NCBI RefSeq assembly: GCF_001650725.1
Contig: NZ_LXVX01000003.1
Coordinates: forward strand, 124,001 to 188,000
Source of the DNA: Sphingobium sp. TCM1
Lineage (GTDB): Bacteria > Pseudomonadota > Alphaproteobacteria > Sphingomonadales > Sphingomonadaceae
Reading direction: 5' to 3'
DNA: 64,000 nucleotides
Shown here: piece by piece, positions 55,158 to 64,000 of the stretch
Layout of the letters: every line of letters begins with the position of its first letter
How positions within the stretch are numbered: the stretch's first letter is position 1
The notes under the pieces: model-generated
Databases searched by the model: none
What the model was told of the DNA's origin: nothing
What the model saw: the letters and a program-made list of their open reading frames with translations, nothing else
Program-made: the position numbers and the translations under genes

Positions 55158-57410
55158 ATGCCTTTCAATCACAAGCTTTATTCCGCGCTCGCAGGCGTCA
55201 TGCTTGCTGGTATTTATGGACCCGCTGCGGCTCAAACGTCCGCAGATGATCAACAACAGGACAATGCGCAGCAGGAGCAGGTGGCGGGCGACATCATCGT
55301 CACGGCGCAGCGGCGCGAATCGACCGTCCGGGAAGTGCCCTTTTCGATCGCGGCCTTCGGCGGCGAGGCGCTGCGCAATAGCCAGGTTTTCAGTCCGACG
55401 GCACTCACGCAGCAAATGCCGGGAATTACCATCAACACTTCAGACAAGTCGCTATCGATTGTCGCGATCCGTGGCAATGTCTCCACGTTCCGTACCGCCA
55501 CACTGGACACGCCCGTCGCCTATTTCATGGACGACGTCTACTATGTCTTCAACAACGACCTCAACGCCAACTTCTTCGATACCGACCGTGTCGAAGTGCT
55601 TCGCGGGCCGCAAGGAACATTGTTCGGGCGAAATGTCGTGGGCGGCGCAATTGCGGTGATCACCAACAATCCCGCCTTCAAGGATGACTATTTCTTCCAG
55701 GTCACAGGCGGAAATGGCGGCTTCATTCGTACCGAGGGCATGGTCAACGGCACACTGGTGGACGATAAGATTGCGGCGCGTTTCGCCTTCAGTACCGAGA
55801 GTTCCGATGGACTTATCGACACGCCCAATCAATCCGGCAGCTATGGGAAGACCGATGGCTATGCCATGCGCGGCAAGCTTCTGTTCGAGCCGACAGACAC
55901 GCTGAAGATCATTCTGTCGGGCGACTATAGCTTCACGAAGGGTAATGGTGGTGCCATCAGCCTGGGGGTTGGCGGTGTCCAGCGGATTCCCGCCACCTTT
56001 GGAAGCTATGATGACAGCGAGTGGACGAACAACGACTATGCTCGATCGCCCTATCGGCAGCGACTGCGCGGTGGCTATTTACGCGGCGATCTTGACCTGC
56101 TGGGCGGGACGCTCACGTCCATAACCGGCTATCGCATGAATGACAGCCGCGCGATCAACGACGATGTGCCGGTCGCGACCGTCGTGCCCGTTTTCGACCG
56201 CAGACAGGTGGTCAAGAACCGAAGCTTCACGCAGGAAGTCCGCTTCGCGTCCGCGCCCGGCCGCTTTTCTTATGTGGTCGGCGCCTACTTCCTGTCGGCG
56301 GACGTTTCGACGACGAACATCTTCTACTATAGTCCGTTGCCGGGTGCGGCAGTGAATGCCACTGTGCGGCGTAATCCCTAGGTGACCAACATCACACGCG
56401 TGCAGGATGGCAATATTCGAAGCATTGCGGTCTTCGGCGAGGGCACGTTCGAGATAACGGATCGATTGTCCCTGGTCGCCGGTGGCCGCTATACGTCTGA
56501 TCGCAAGAAGATCGACTATCATGCTTTCTCGACCACCGACCCAGGGTCGATTCCCGGTTTCGGCTTTCCTGGCGAGGTGTTTGCGTCGGGCGGCAAGACT
56601 TGGGACGCTTTTACGCCCCGTGTTACGCTGAAATATGCGCCGGTCGACAAGGTCAATATTTACGCGACCTGGGCAAAGGGTTTCAAATCCGGCGGCTTTG
56701 TCGACAATGCCTACCTCAACCCGACGCTACCGCTCGAGCCGGAGAAGGCGCAAAACTACGAGATCGGCGCCAAGACCCGGCTGTTCCACAACATGCTCGA
56801 CTTCAACGTCGCACTGTTCCAGCAAAAGACCAAGAACCTCCAGAATTTTTCTGGCGCGGGCGGCATTGCCCACACCTATAATGGCACGCTCAAGATGAAG
56901 GGCTGGGAAATCGAGTCGGTCCTGCGTCCGGTCGACGGGCTGCGGCTCACCGGCAATTACACTCATTTGATCGGCGAATACACGTCATTGCGCGACCCGC
57001 TGGTCAATCTCGACTATTCGGGCAACCCGGCCAAGTTTGCGCCGCGCGACAGCTTCACGATCGGCGCAAGCTATGACCTGTCGATGGGCAATGGTGCGAA
57101 GCTGACGCCTCAGGCAGACTTCAACTATTCCAGCCGCATATCCACGGACGACGCGAACACTCTGCGTCTCTACGACAATCTCTACAACGACACGAAGGGG
57201 CGGACACTCAATGCCCGTCTCAACTATGAATCCGCCAATGGGCGCTGGACGCTTGGCATATGGGGAAAGAACCTCACCAACAACTATCAGATCGTCAACG
57301 CCGACGATATTACCGCCTTCCTTGCGATGCCTGGCAACGGCACCACCTATTGGAAGATCTTCACCAACACACCGCGGACATACGGGGTCACTTTGTCCGT
57401 GCGACCGTAA
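55158..57410 (+). pseudogene. TonB-dependent receptor interrupted by an in-frame amber stop
   Basis: A signal peptide (MPFNHKLYSALAGVMLAGIY, cleavage near AAAQ) leads into a plug domain (VPFSIAAFGGEALRNSQV, FDTDRVEVLRGPQGTLFGRN) and a beta-barrel ending in a C-terminal strand (TPRTYGVTLSVRP). A TAG at 56379-56381 interrupts the frame within the barrel; reading continues in the same frame with no base lost or gained, for 750 codons in total. AGGGGAGA precedes the start. The receptor would carry a large or scarce ligand across the outer membrane. A CAG to TAG change is the simplest cause. Confidence 0.9.
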
Positions 57411-57478
57411 GTCCACTTCGCCCCGGGGGAGGATGCGAGTCCTTCCCCAACTCTTTCATCCCTATTCAGGATCCACCA

Positions 57479-58258
57479 ATGGCCGACAGCTTCGATCTTC
57501 CCGCAAATGGCAGTTTCTCCTTCGATGGCCGTACGGCGCTCATCACCGGTGGCGGCCGAGGCGTTGGGGAAGCGATTGCTCGGGAGATCCATGCGGGTGG
57601 GGGCAGAGTGGCTGTGAGCGATGTCGATCTGGCGGTAGCCCAGGAAGTCGCGGACTCGCTCGATCCCAGCGGCGCAAGCGCCGTCGCTCTACAACTCGAT
57701 GTCCGGGAGAAAGCAGATTTTCTTGCCGCCCGCGACCGTATCGCGTCGGAATGGGGGCGGATTGATATCGTTGTCAACAATGCAGGTTTCGCCAAGCGGA
57801 CGCCCACCCAGGACATCACACCCGAAGAATTCGACGCGATCGTCCAGGTCAATATGCGCAGCGTGTTCCTGAGCTGTCAGATCTTTTCCGAGCATATGCG
57901 GGAAAGCGGATATGGCCGGATCGTCAACATCACCTCACTCGCAGGGCAGAATGGAGGGACTGTTGCGTCGCCTCATTATGCCGCTTCAAAAGCCGGAGCG
58001 ATCATGCTGACCAAATATTTCGCGCGATACCTGGCAGGAACCGGCGTAACCGTGAACGCCATCGCACCTGGACCGATCGACACTGCGAAGGCGCGGTTGT
58101 CGCCTGAGCAGATCGCTCGGGTTGAAGAGGAGGTTCCGATCGGCCGGTTCATGACGGTGAGCGAGATCGCCGCGGCCGCGGCGTTGCTCGCGTCGGATCG
58201 CGGCGGTTTCTTCGTGGGAGCCACACTCGATATGAATGGGGGGCTGTATCTGCGCTAA
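57479..58258 (+). CDS. SDR family oxidoreductase
   Basis: A 259-residue short-chain dehydrogenase with ALITGGGRGVGEAIAREI (cofactor), VVNNAGFAKRTPTQ, the SLAGQNGG serine region and HYAASKAGAIM. The start at 57479 fits the family; the longer frame from 57260 overlaps the receptor gene. It lies 68 bases after the TonB receptor and before the second Rieske gene, so it probably acts on a dihydrodiol or alcohol made in the pathway. Confidence 0.88.
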   Translation: MADSFDLPANGSFSFDGRTALITGGGRGVGEAIAREIHAGGGRVAVSDVDLAVAQEVADSLDPSGASAVALQLDVREKADFLAARDRIASEWGRIDIVVNNAGFAKRTPTQDITPEEFDAIVQVNMRSVFLSCQIFSEHMRESGYGRIVNITSLAGQNGGTVASPHYAASKAGAIMLTKYFARYLAGTGVTVNAIAPGPIDTAKARLSPEQIARVEEEVPIGRFMTVSEIAAAAALLASDRGGFFVGATLDMNGGLYLR

Positions 58259-58425
58259 CCCTGGGGGCGAAGCTATGTTCAAATCTCGTCCCTGTTTTCT
58301 TATGGCGATATTGGATTGCGATTGGCAAATCGATACCATGTGATCCTATCGTGCCGGAATAGTTTAATGGAGACGGCTGCGTGCGTGGATACGGGTAGTC
58401 GTTCGCCTGGCTGAGGAGAGGTCGG

Positions 58426-59469
58426 ATGTTCATCTACAATACCTGGTATGTCGCTGCATTCGCGCATGAAGTCGCCCCCGGCAAAGTGCTTGGGCGGCGC
58501 TTTCTGGACAGGCCGGTGGCCTTATTTCGTACCGAGGATGGTGAGATCGCTGCCCTCGAGGATCGGTGCAGCCACCGGGCTATGCCGCTGAGCGCGGGCC
58601 ATGTCGATGGGCAGGTGATCCGCTGCTGCTATCATGGCGTGGAGTTCGACAAGCGCGGCGCCTGTACCCGTATTCCTAATCAGTCCCGCATCCCCGCAGC
58701 CGCCAATGTGCGCTCCTATCCAGTTGTCGAGAAGGATCATCTGATCTGGATCTGGATGGGAGAAGCCGCGCTGGCCGATCCCGATATTATCATCGACAAC
58801 CCCGAGCATAACGACCCAAGCTGGACGTGGCGGCCCTACAACTTCCCGGTGAAGGCAAACTGGCAGCTGATCATCGATAACATCATGGACCTGACGCATG
58901 TTCCCTATATTCATGCGCGGACCATTGGCGGTAATCCCGAGCAGCATTATGGCGCCGATACGAAGGTCGAGTTCGACGGTCGCAAGGTGACCCTGCTACG
59001 CAAGATGCCCAATTCCGTCCCGCCTAAATCCTATATCGACGCAGGTGGCTTCAAGGGTCGCGTCGATCGCTGGCAGGAAGTGCGGTTCGAGCCTGGTATC
59101 GGCATGACCTGCCGGGTGAACGCGGGCGGCTGTGACGTTGGAACGGGCGCTTATGAAGGCAAGCGCGACAATGGTTTCATGCTTGCCAACAATCATTTCA
59201 TCACGCCCGAGACTGAGACGACAAGCCATTATCTCTGGACGATCTGTACGACGGCGTCCAAGGAAAGCGGCGTCCCCGATGTGCTGTTCGACCAGTTTTT
59301 CGACACCATCACCGAGGACGAGGAAACACTCGCGGCGCAGCAGCTTCGGATCGATGACGAGCCAGGCCGGGCCTTCGTGGGTATCGCGAGCGATGGCGCC
59401 GTCAATCAGGCACGGCGTGTGCTTGAAGCGCTCCAAAGCGCGGAGGATGTCGGCTCGATCGCAGCCTGA
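58426..59469 (+). CDS. Rieske non-heme iron oxygenase, VanA/dicamba-demethylase type
   Basis: A 347-residue oxygenase. The Rieske site is CSHRAMPLSAGHVDGQVIRC and CYHGVEFD, and the catalytic iron site is in DNIMDLTHVPYIHART. Length and motif order fit the VanA and dicamba O-demethylase group. It begins with FIYNTWYVAAFAHEV. No reductase gene lies beside it; it may share the VanB-type reductase at 52514 or use the ferredoxin at 40194. The substrate is unknown. The 167-base gap before it contains a short AT-rich promoter-like stretch. Confidence 0.92.
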   Translation: MFIYNTWYVAAFAHEVAPGKVLGRRFLDRPVALFRTEDGEIAALEDRCSHRAMPLSAGHVDGQVIRCCYHGVEFDKRGACTRIPNQSRIPAAANVRSYPVVEKDHLIWIWMGEAALADPDIIIDNPEHNDPSWTWRPYNFPVKANWQLIIDNIMDLTHVPYIHARTIGGNPEQHYGADTKVEFDGRKVTLLRKMPNSVPPKSYIDAGGFKGRVDRWQEVRFEPGIGMTCRVNAGGCDVGTGAYEGKRDNGFMLANNHFITPETETTSHYLWTICTTASKESGVPDVLFDQFFDTITEDEETLAAQQLRIDDEPGRAFVGIASDGAVNQARRVLEALQSAEDVGSIAA

Positions 59470-59570
59470 TCGCCGCTGGCAACAAAGGGGTGGAGCGCTA
59501 TCCTGGCTGTCGTCCGTAGCGGCGGGCAACGGATGGGATTGCGTTTCGGCGGCGATTGACCACGGATAAG

Positions 59571-60767
59571 ATGGTTACTTCATCGACTGCTGAAGGCGAG
59601 CAAAAGTCCCGCCCACCGCTCTGGCTGCTCGGAACGATCACGCTGTGCGGGACGCTCGGTATCCATATCTTCGCGCCCGCGTTGGCTCTGGCGGTGGCGG
59701 ATCTCAGGGCAACGCCCGCGCAGTTGCAGCTCAGTATCAGCGTCTATGTGTGGGGGCTTGCTGTAGGCCAGCTGGTCCATGGTCCCATGGCTGATCGTTT
59801 CGGCAGGCGGCCGGTACTGCTCGGGGGCATCTTTCTCTATACAGTATCTGGCGTGGCGGCGGCGATGGCCGGATCCTCCGATGTCCTGATCGCGGCGCGC
59901 CTTGCGCAGGCGCTTGGCGGATGCTCCGGCATGGTGATCGCTCGAGCCATCGTCCGCGATGTGAGCATGAATTCCCAGGCGGCTCGCGATCTGGCTCGCC
60001 TTAACCTCGCGATCCTTATCGGTCCAGGAATCGGTCCCCTGATCGGCGGCGTTGTGGCGACGGCCTTTGGATGGCGCGCCGTTCTTCTCGTGCTCGCGCT
60101 GTTGGGGGTTGTCGCCTTTCTCTCCGTGCTTATCCTGCTACAGGAAACGAACAGGGCGGACACGCAGCGAAGGAATATCGTCCTACATTATGCGGCGCTC
60201 GCGCGATCGCGCGCTTTTCTGGGATATGCGCTGGGCGGTGGATGTGTGACGACGAGCTGGTATGCGTTCATAGCTGCCGCGCCTTTCCTCTATCAACATC
60301 AGTTTGGCCAGTCGGCACGGGTGACGGGTGCGTGCCTTGGGATCGTTGTCATGGGCGCCTGGGTCGGCAGCTTCCTCGCGTCCCGTCTGGCATCGGCATC
60401 GCCGACGCAGCGCCTCCTGGTCCTGGGCCACTCGCTCTGCGCGCTCTTTGCGAGCGCGCTGTGCATTGCGATGATGTTCGATCTGGCATCCGCAATTGTC
60501 GTTACGGCGCTCATGTTTTTCTACACGTGTGGCGTTGGGTTGGCTGGGCCCGCCGCGCTCGCCCAGGCTACCGCAATCAAGCCAGACATGGCCGGATCCG
60601 CCTCAGGACTTTATGGCTTCTTCCAGATGGTCGTGGGCGCCGCAGCTGCTGCGTCGGTCAGTTTGGGTTCCAATCCCGGGAGGGCGGCCGCGATAGCCCT
60701 GCTGGCGAGCGCAGCGCTTGCCCAGGGGTTTTTTCTTGTCGCGCGGCGTCAGGCTCTCCCCGGTTGA
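59571..60767 (+). CDS. MFS transporter, Bcr/CflA-like
   Basis: A 398-residue 12-segment major facilitator. The loop motif GPMADRFGRRPVLLGG and the fourth-fifth helix stretch LAQALGGCSGMVIARAIVRD are typical of the Bcr/CflA drug-resistance group. It may export toxic intermediates or end products. The ATG at 59571 is used; a TTG at 59556 would add five residues. It is the last gene in the same-direction group starting with the receptor at 55158. Confidence 0.85.
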   Translation: MVTSSTAEGEQKSRPPLWLLGTITLCGTLGIHIFAPALALAVADLRATPAQLQLSISVYVWGLAVGQLVHGPMADRFGRRPVLLGGIFLYTVSGVAAAMAGSSDVLIAARLAQALGGCSGMVIARAIVRDVSMNSQAARDLARLNLAILIGPGIGPLIGGVVATAFGWRAVLLVLALLGVVAFLSVLILLQETNRADTQRRNIVLHYAALARSRAFLGYALGGGCVTTSWYAFIAAAPFLYQHQFGQSARVTGACLGIVVMGAWVGSFLASRLASASPTQRLLVLGHSLCALFASALCIAMMFDLASAIVVTALMFFYTCGVGLAGPAALAQATAIKPDMAGSASGLYGFFQMVVGAAAAASVSLGSNPGRAAAIALLASAALAQGFFLVARRQALPG

Positions 60768-61610
60768 TTAGGGAGCACGGGCTGTTGATTTCTCAGCGCG
60801 ATGAACGATCTCCCGAACCGTCCAACGCTTGGAAGGCTACGAACTTGGTTGCGAGGTTATGAACGTCTCCGATGCGATCCGACACTCGCTTCGAGCCTGA
60901 CTAAGGTGCTGCAGCATCACAGCCGCCTTTCCCGGAACCGTCTGCACTGTCAATTCCAACGCTGAGACTCGCGCGCACCCGTGTTCGGTGCCTATTCAAA
61001 CATCAACTCGATATTCAGTTTCAGGGATGAGATGTAATTTATCCATTAATATCAATAAGTTAAAAACAATGAGGGTTCAGAAATTGTACAATGGTTGGAC
61101 CGATTTATATTTGACGTTTTTTGCACGTCACGACTAAAGTAACTGCAACATCCAATACGTAATTGTCCGCAAGCGACAAGGCAGAGGGGGTAGTCTCATG
61201 GCGACGTTGTGACGACGGTCGGTTGGCGGGGTTTGCCGTCACCGAGCGCAATTCCCTCCCCATCGCAGATTGCTACGGTGGCTTGCTTCCATGTCGCGGC
61301 AATCTCCCGGCTGCAAGCAAAGCTCCGCTTGAGACCTCTCCGCCTCAAGCCGATGATTGGGCAGGTGAAACGATATTGTCGGTCCGCATGGCCCGGCGGA
61401 TCAGTTCATCCCAGAGCGAAAGCCTGGAAGCAATAGCGCAGGGGCACCTGCACTTCTCTGTCTTTAATCTAATGGATTGACGCCGTGCCGCGCCTTTTTT
61501 TCGATCTGGCGCAGGTTAAAACGCGCCTGGTTCTCAAAGAATATAAGAGATGCAGATGCCAGAGTGTTTAGACCATAATAGAGAATAACAATATTAATTT
61601 GGAGGGGATC
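60768..61610. other. Gene-free stretch before the second TonB receptor
   Basis: No convincing gene is seen in these 843 bases. The part at about 61000-61160 is markedly AT-rich against the rest of the window and may hold a promoter or an imported segment. TACGTAATTGTCCGC at about 61155 resembles TACGTAATTATCCGC upstream of the phaC fragment (about 29023). An open frame at 61163-61480 has no family features. The receptor's ribosome site (GGAGGGG) lies at the right end. Confidence 0.5.
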
Positions 61611-63983
61611 ATGAAAACTAAATATAACGTGCTACTTGGATCGGCAAGTCTTGCCTGCCTGCTTGCGGCCTCACCTGCGCTTGCGCAACAGCCGCAGTCT
61701 GCTGCAACGCAAATCGATACCAGCGATGCTGCCGATATTGTCGTCACTGCCAACAAGCGGCAGGAAAACATCAATAAGGTGGGCCTTAGCATCACCGCCG
61801 TCTCAGGCGAAGCGTTGCAGGATCGCAAGGTCACCTCGCTCGAGGATATTGCGAGTGTGATTCCCGGCCTTGCCTTCGCATCGAGTACCGCCAATACGCC
61901 GATTTTCACGCTTCGCGGCGTGGGCTTCAATGAGAGTTCGCTAGGCGTCTATCCGGCCGTCAGCGTCTATCTTGATCAAACGCCGCTGCCATTCCCGGTG
62001 ATGGCCAGCCACACCGCTTTCGACCTCGAGCGGGTCGAAGTTCTCAAGGGGCCGCAGGGGACGTTGTTCGGCCAGAACAGCACGGGGGGCGCGATCAACT
62101 ATATCGCGGCCAAGCCCACTAACAGCTTCGAGGCTGGCGGTGACATCAGCTATGGCCGTTTCAACCAGATCGAGGGTAATGCCTTCGTCAGCGGTCCGAT
62201 CACGCCGAACCTGCGTTTCCGCCTGGCTGGAACGGCTTTGCATTCGGATGATTGGCAGAAAAGTTACACGCGCGACGACAAGCTCGGCGAGCAGAATTAC
62301 TATGCTGGCCGCCTGCTGCTCGACTGGGATCCGACCGATACGATCCGCTTCGCGCTTAACGTTAATGGGTGGCGGGACAAGTCGGATCCGCAGGCACAGC
62401 AACTGGTGCTGAAATTTGGCCAAATCCCCGCCTATGCCTCGCCCGCTCTGCTGGATTATCCCTTCCCGCGCGACAACGCCCGCACGGCGGATTGGTCGAC
62501 GGGCGACCTGCGCCCGCGCGCAGACAGGAAATTCTTTCAAGCGGCGTTGCGCAGCGACTTCGACCTGACCGACAATCTGACGCTGACGTCGATCACGTCC
62601 TATGACGACTATAAGCAGAATCAGGTAACCGACGGCGACGGTATGAACCTGATCATCTTCGATCTCGAGAAGAATGATGGGTATATCCGGTCTTTCAACC
62701 AGGAACTGCGCCTGGCCAACGACCAGACCGGGACATTCCGCTGGATATTGGGCGCTAACTACGAAAAGAGCACGACCTTCGAAAATCAGATCCTGCGCTA
62801 TATCGACAGCACCAATTACAATCCAAACAATCTGTACATCAATGCGAGCGGGGTCACCAACAAACAAAAGATCGAGAATTACGCCTTCTTCGGCAATGCC
62901 GAGTACAAGCTGACCGAGGAATTGACGCTCAAAGCCGCAGCCCGCTATACGCAGAGCCGCAACAATGTGAACATCTGCGGCTATTCGCCTGGCGATGGGC
63001 ATGTGGCAGACCTCTTCAACCTGCTGGGATCGTTGCTGAGTTCCGTGCCCTTTACGCCTATCGGGCAGACCGACTGTTATACGCTGAACGAGACCAACAC
63101 GCCGGGCGAGCCCTATGTACGGACGCTGAAGGAAGACAATGTCTCCTGGCGCGCGGGCATCGACTATCAGGTGACGCCGCAGACCCTGATTTACGCTAAT
63201 GCCTCGCGTGGCTATAAGGCGGGTTCGTTCCCGAGCCTGGCTGCGGCGACCTACGCGGCCCTGGCTCCAGTGACGCAGGAATCGGTTACGGCCTATGAAG
63301 CCGGGGTGAAGACGCAATTGTTCGATCGCAAGGTCGGGTTGAACTTCGCTGCTTTCTACTATGACTATCGCGACAAGCAGATACGCGGCAAGACCACCGA
63401 CCCGATCTTTGGCATTCTGGATGTTCTCGTCAATGTTCCCAAGTCCCGCATTCAGGGCGCCGAGGCAGATCTGACGCTGCGGCCGACAGACGGACTCACT
63501 ATAACGGCAGCCGGCACCTTCCTGGATTCCAAGGTGCAGCGCTACGACGGCCTCAACGTCATCGGTGCGACCGATAATTTCCGGGGGGATCCGCTGCCCT
63601 TCACGCCGAAATGGTCCGGTTCGCTTAATGTCGATTACAAGGTTCGCATGCCCAATGGCGGATCGCCGTTCATCGGCTTCACGGTAACCGGCCGCAGCGC
63701 GTCCGACGCGACGCTGGGCGGTCGCCGAATAACCTTCCCGGCTTCGCCCGCCACGATCCTGAAGCCGGGTGTTGACTACATCTACAAGATCGATGGCTAC
63801 GCGACCGTGGATGCACGCGTCGGCTATGTTTCCGACGGCGATCGCTGGCGCGTGAGCCTGTGGGGCAAGAATATCTTCAATGAATATTACTGGACGAACG
63901 TAATTCCCGCCAACGACAGCTCTGCACGCTTCGCGGGACGGCCGGCGACCTACGGCATAACGTTTGGCTTCAATTTCAACTGA
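61611..63983 (+). CDS. TonB-dependent receptor
   Basis: A 790-residue outer membrane receptor. The signal peptide ends at SPALAQQ (about residue 26). A plug domain follows (IVVTANKRQENINKVGLSIT, with the TonB-box-like DIVVTA; FDLERVEVLKGPQGTLFGQN), then a 22-strand-type barrel ending in RPATYGITFGFNFN with the terminal aromatic residue typical of barrel proteins. The ATG at 61611 follows GGAGGGG. It is a distinct, intact relative of the receptor at 55158. The ligand is probably the organic substrate of the cluster. Confidence 0.93.
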   Translation: MKTKYNVLLGSASLACLLAASPALAQQPQSAATQIDTSDAADIVVTANKRQENINKVGLSITAVSGEALQDRKVTSLEDIASVIPGLAFASSTANTPIFTLRGVGFNESSLGVYPAVSVYLDQTPLPFPVMASHTAFDLERVEVLKGPQGTLFGQNSTGGAINYIAAKPTNSFEAGGDISYGRFNQIEGNAFVSGPITPNLRFRLAGTALHSDDWQKSYTRDDKLGEQNYYAGRLLLDWDPTDTIRFALNVNGWRDKSDPQAQQLVLKFGQIPAYASPALLDYPFPRDNARTADWSTGDLRPRADRKFFQAALRSDFDLTDNLTLTSITSYDDYKQNQVTDGDGMNLIIFDLEKNDGYIRSFNQELRLANDQTGTFRWILGANYEKSTTFENQILRYIDSTNYNPNNLYINASGVTNKQKIENYAFFGNAEYKLTEELTLKAAARYTQSRNNVNICGYSPGDGHVADLFNLLGSLLSSVPFTPIGQTDCYTLNETNTPGEPYVRTLKEDNVSWRAGIDYQVTPQTLIYANASRGYKAGSFPSLAAATYAALAPVTQESVTAYEAGVKTQLFDRKVGLNFAAFYYDYRDKQIRGKTTDPIFGILDVLVNVPKSRIQGAEADLTLRPTDGLTITAAGTFLDSKVQRYDGLNVIGATDNFRGDPLPFTPKWSGSLNVDYKVRMPNGGSPFIGFTVTGRSASDATLGGRRITFPASPATILKPGVDYIYKIDGYATVDARVGYVSDGDRWRVSLWGKNIFNEYYWTNVIPANDSSARFAGRPATYGITFGFNFN

Positions 63984-64000
63984 TCAGGGTGCGGCCGTCT

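Noticed and set aside
61163..61480. A 105-codon frame before the second TonB receptor
   Set aside because: No ribosome site, no recognisable pattern, and it sits in what looks like an intergenic region.
61941..63317. A 458-codon minus-strand frame inside the second TonB receptor
   Set aside because: The receptor is unambiguous on the plus strand; the antisense frame has no domain features.
1..64000. CRISPR arrays, tRNA, rRNA, phage structural genes, toxin-antitoxin pairs
   Set aside because: None could be recognised by reading; no regularly spaced direct repeats or cloverleaf-like sequences were noticed.

Overview
The window looks like DNA of a sphingomonad (Sphingobium/Sphingomonas/Novosphingobium type alphaproteobacterium), probably an accessory region of a plasmid or chromosome. 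The grounds are high GC, many TonB-dependent receptors, paired Rieske and VanB-type proteins, a MobF TraI/TraD pair of the kind seen on sphingomonad plasmids, and one copy of an inverted repeat that I recognise from sphingomonad genomes (41475-41549). No rRNA, tRNA or CRISPR array was seen.

Layout. (1) 1-7000: polyhydroxyalkanoate (PHA) locus 'A': the N-terminal part of phaC running off the left edge, an SDR, phaB, phaA, an lptB-like ATPase, a TetR regulator, a second phaB and a phasin. (2) 7000-14950: a tightly coupled exporter operon (outer membrane factor, HlyD adaptor, RbbA-type double ATPase/permease, ABC-2 permease, L,D-transpeptidase) ending in an internally deleted AI-2E-type transporter. 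(3) 14950-21720: a nested stack of mobile elements: an IS3 element inside a serine-recombinase unit, inside an IS66 element with a clean 8-bp target duplication, inside an IS5 remnant, next to a degenerate IS630. (4) 21720-28300: conjugative mobilisation genes: candidate oriT hairpin, small DNA-binding protein, TraD, TraI, an Mrr-like nuclease and a truncated lytic transglycosylase. (5) 28300-37350: decayed PHA locus 'B': phaC fragment, NDH-2, an EmrAB-type efflux operon, TetR paralogue, a scar of a deleted phaB, a frameshifted phasin and a truncated universal stress protein. (6) 37386-64000: polyprenyl synthase, then ETF-QO, ferredoxin, etfA, etfB, a FadR-like GntR regulator, a class III CoA-transferase, an IS5 insertion, acyl-CoA dehydrogenase, an unusual tandem-HTH LysR regulator, aldehyde dehydrogenase, GMC oxidoreductase, MFS importer, VanB-type reductase, two Rieske oxygenases, an SDR, a second MFS transporter and two TonB-dependent receptors, one with an in-frame amber stop.

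How it fits together (inference). The right half reads as a catabolic island. A TonB receptor and an MFS importer take up a ligand, a Rieske/VanB pair hydroxylates or demethylates it, and GMC and aldehyde dehydrogenases convert an alcohol to an acid. The CoA-transferase makes a thioester, the acyl-CoA dehydrogenase starts beta-oxidation, and ETF with ETF-QO passes electrons to quinone. Acetyl-CoA could then be stored as PHA by the left-hand locus. The substrate cannot be named from sequence. The two PHA loci keep the same order and orientation (phaC, tetR, phaB, phaP), so they appear to be duplicated or separately acquired copies, of which B has decayed.
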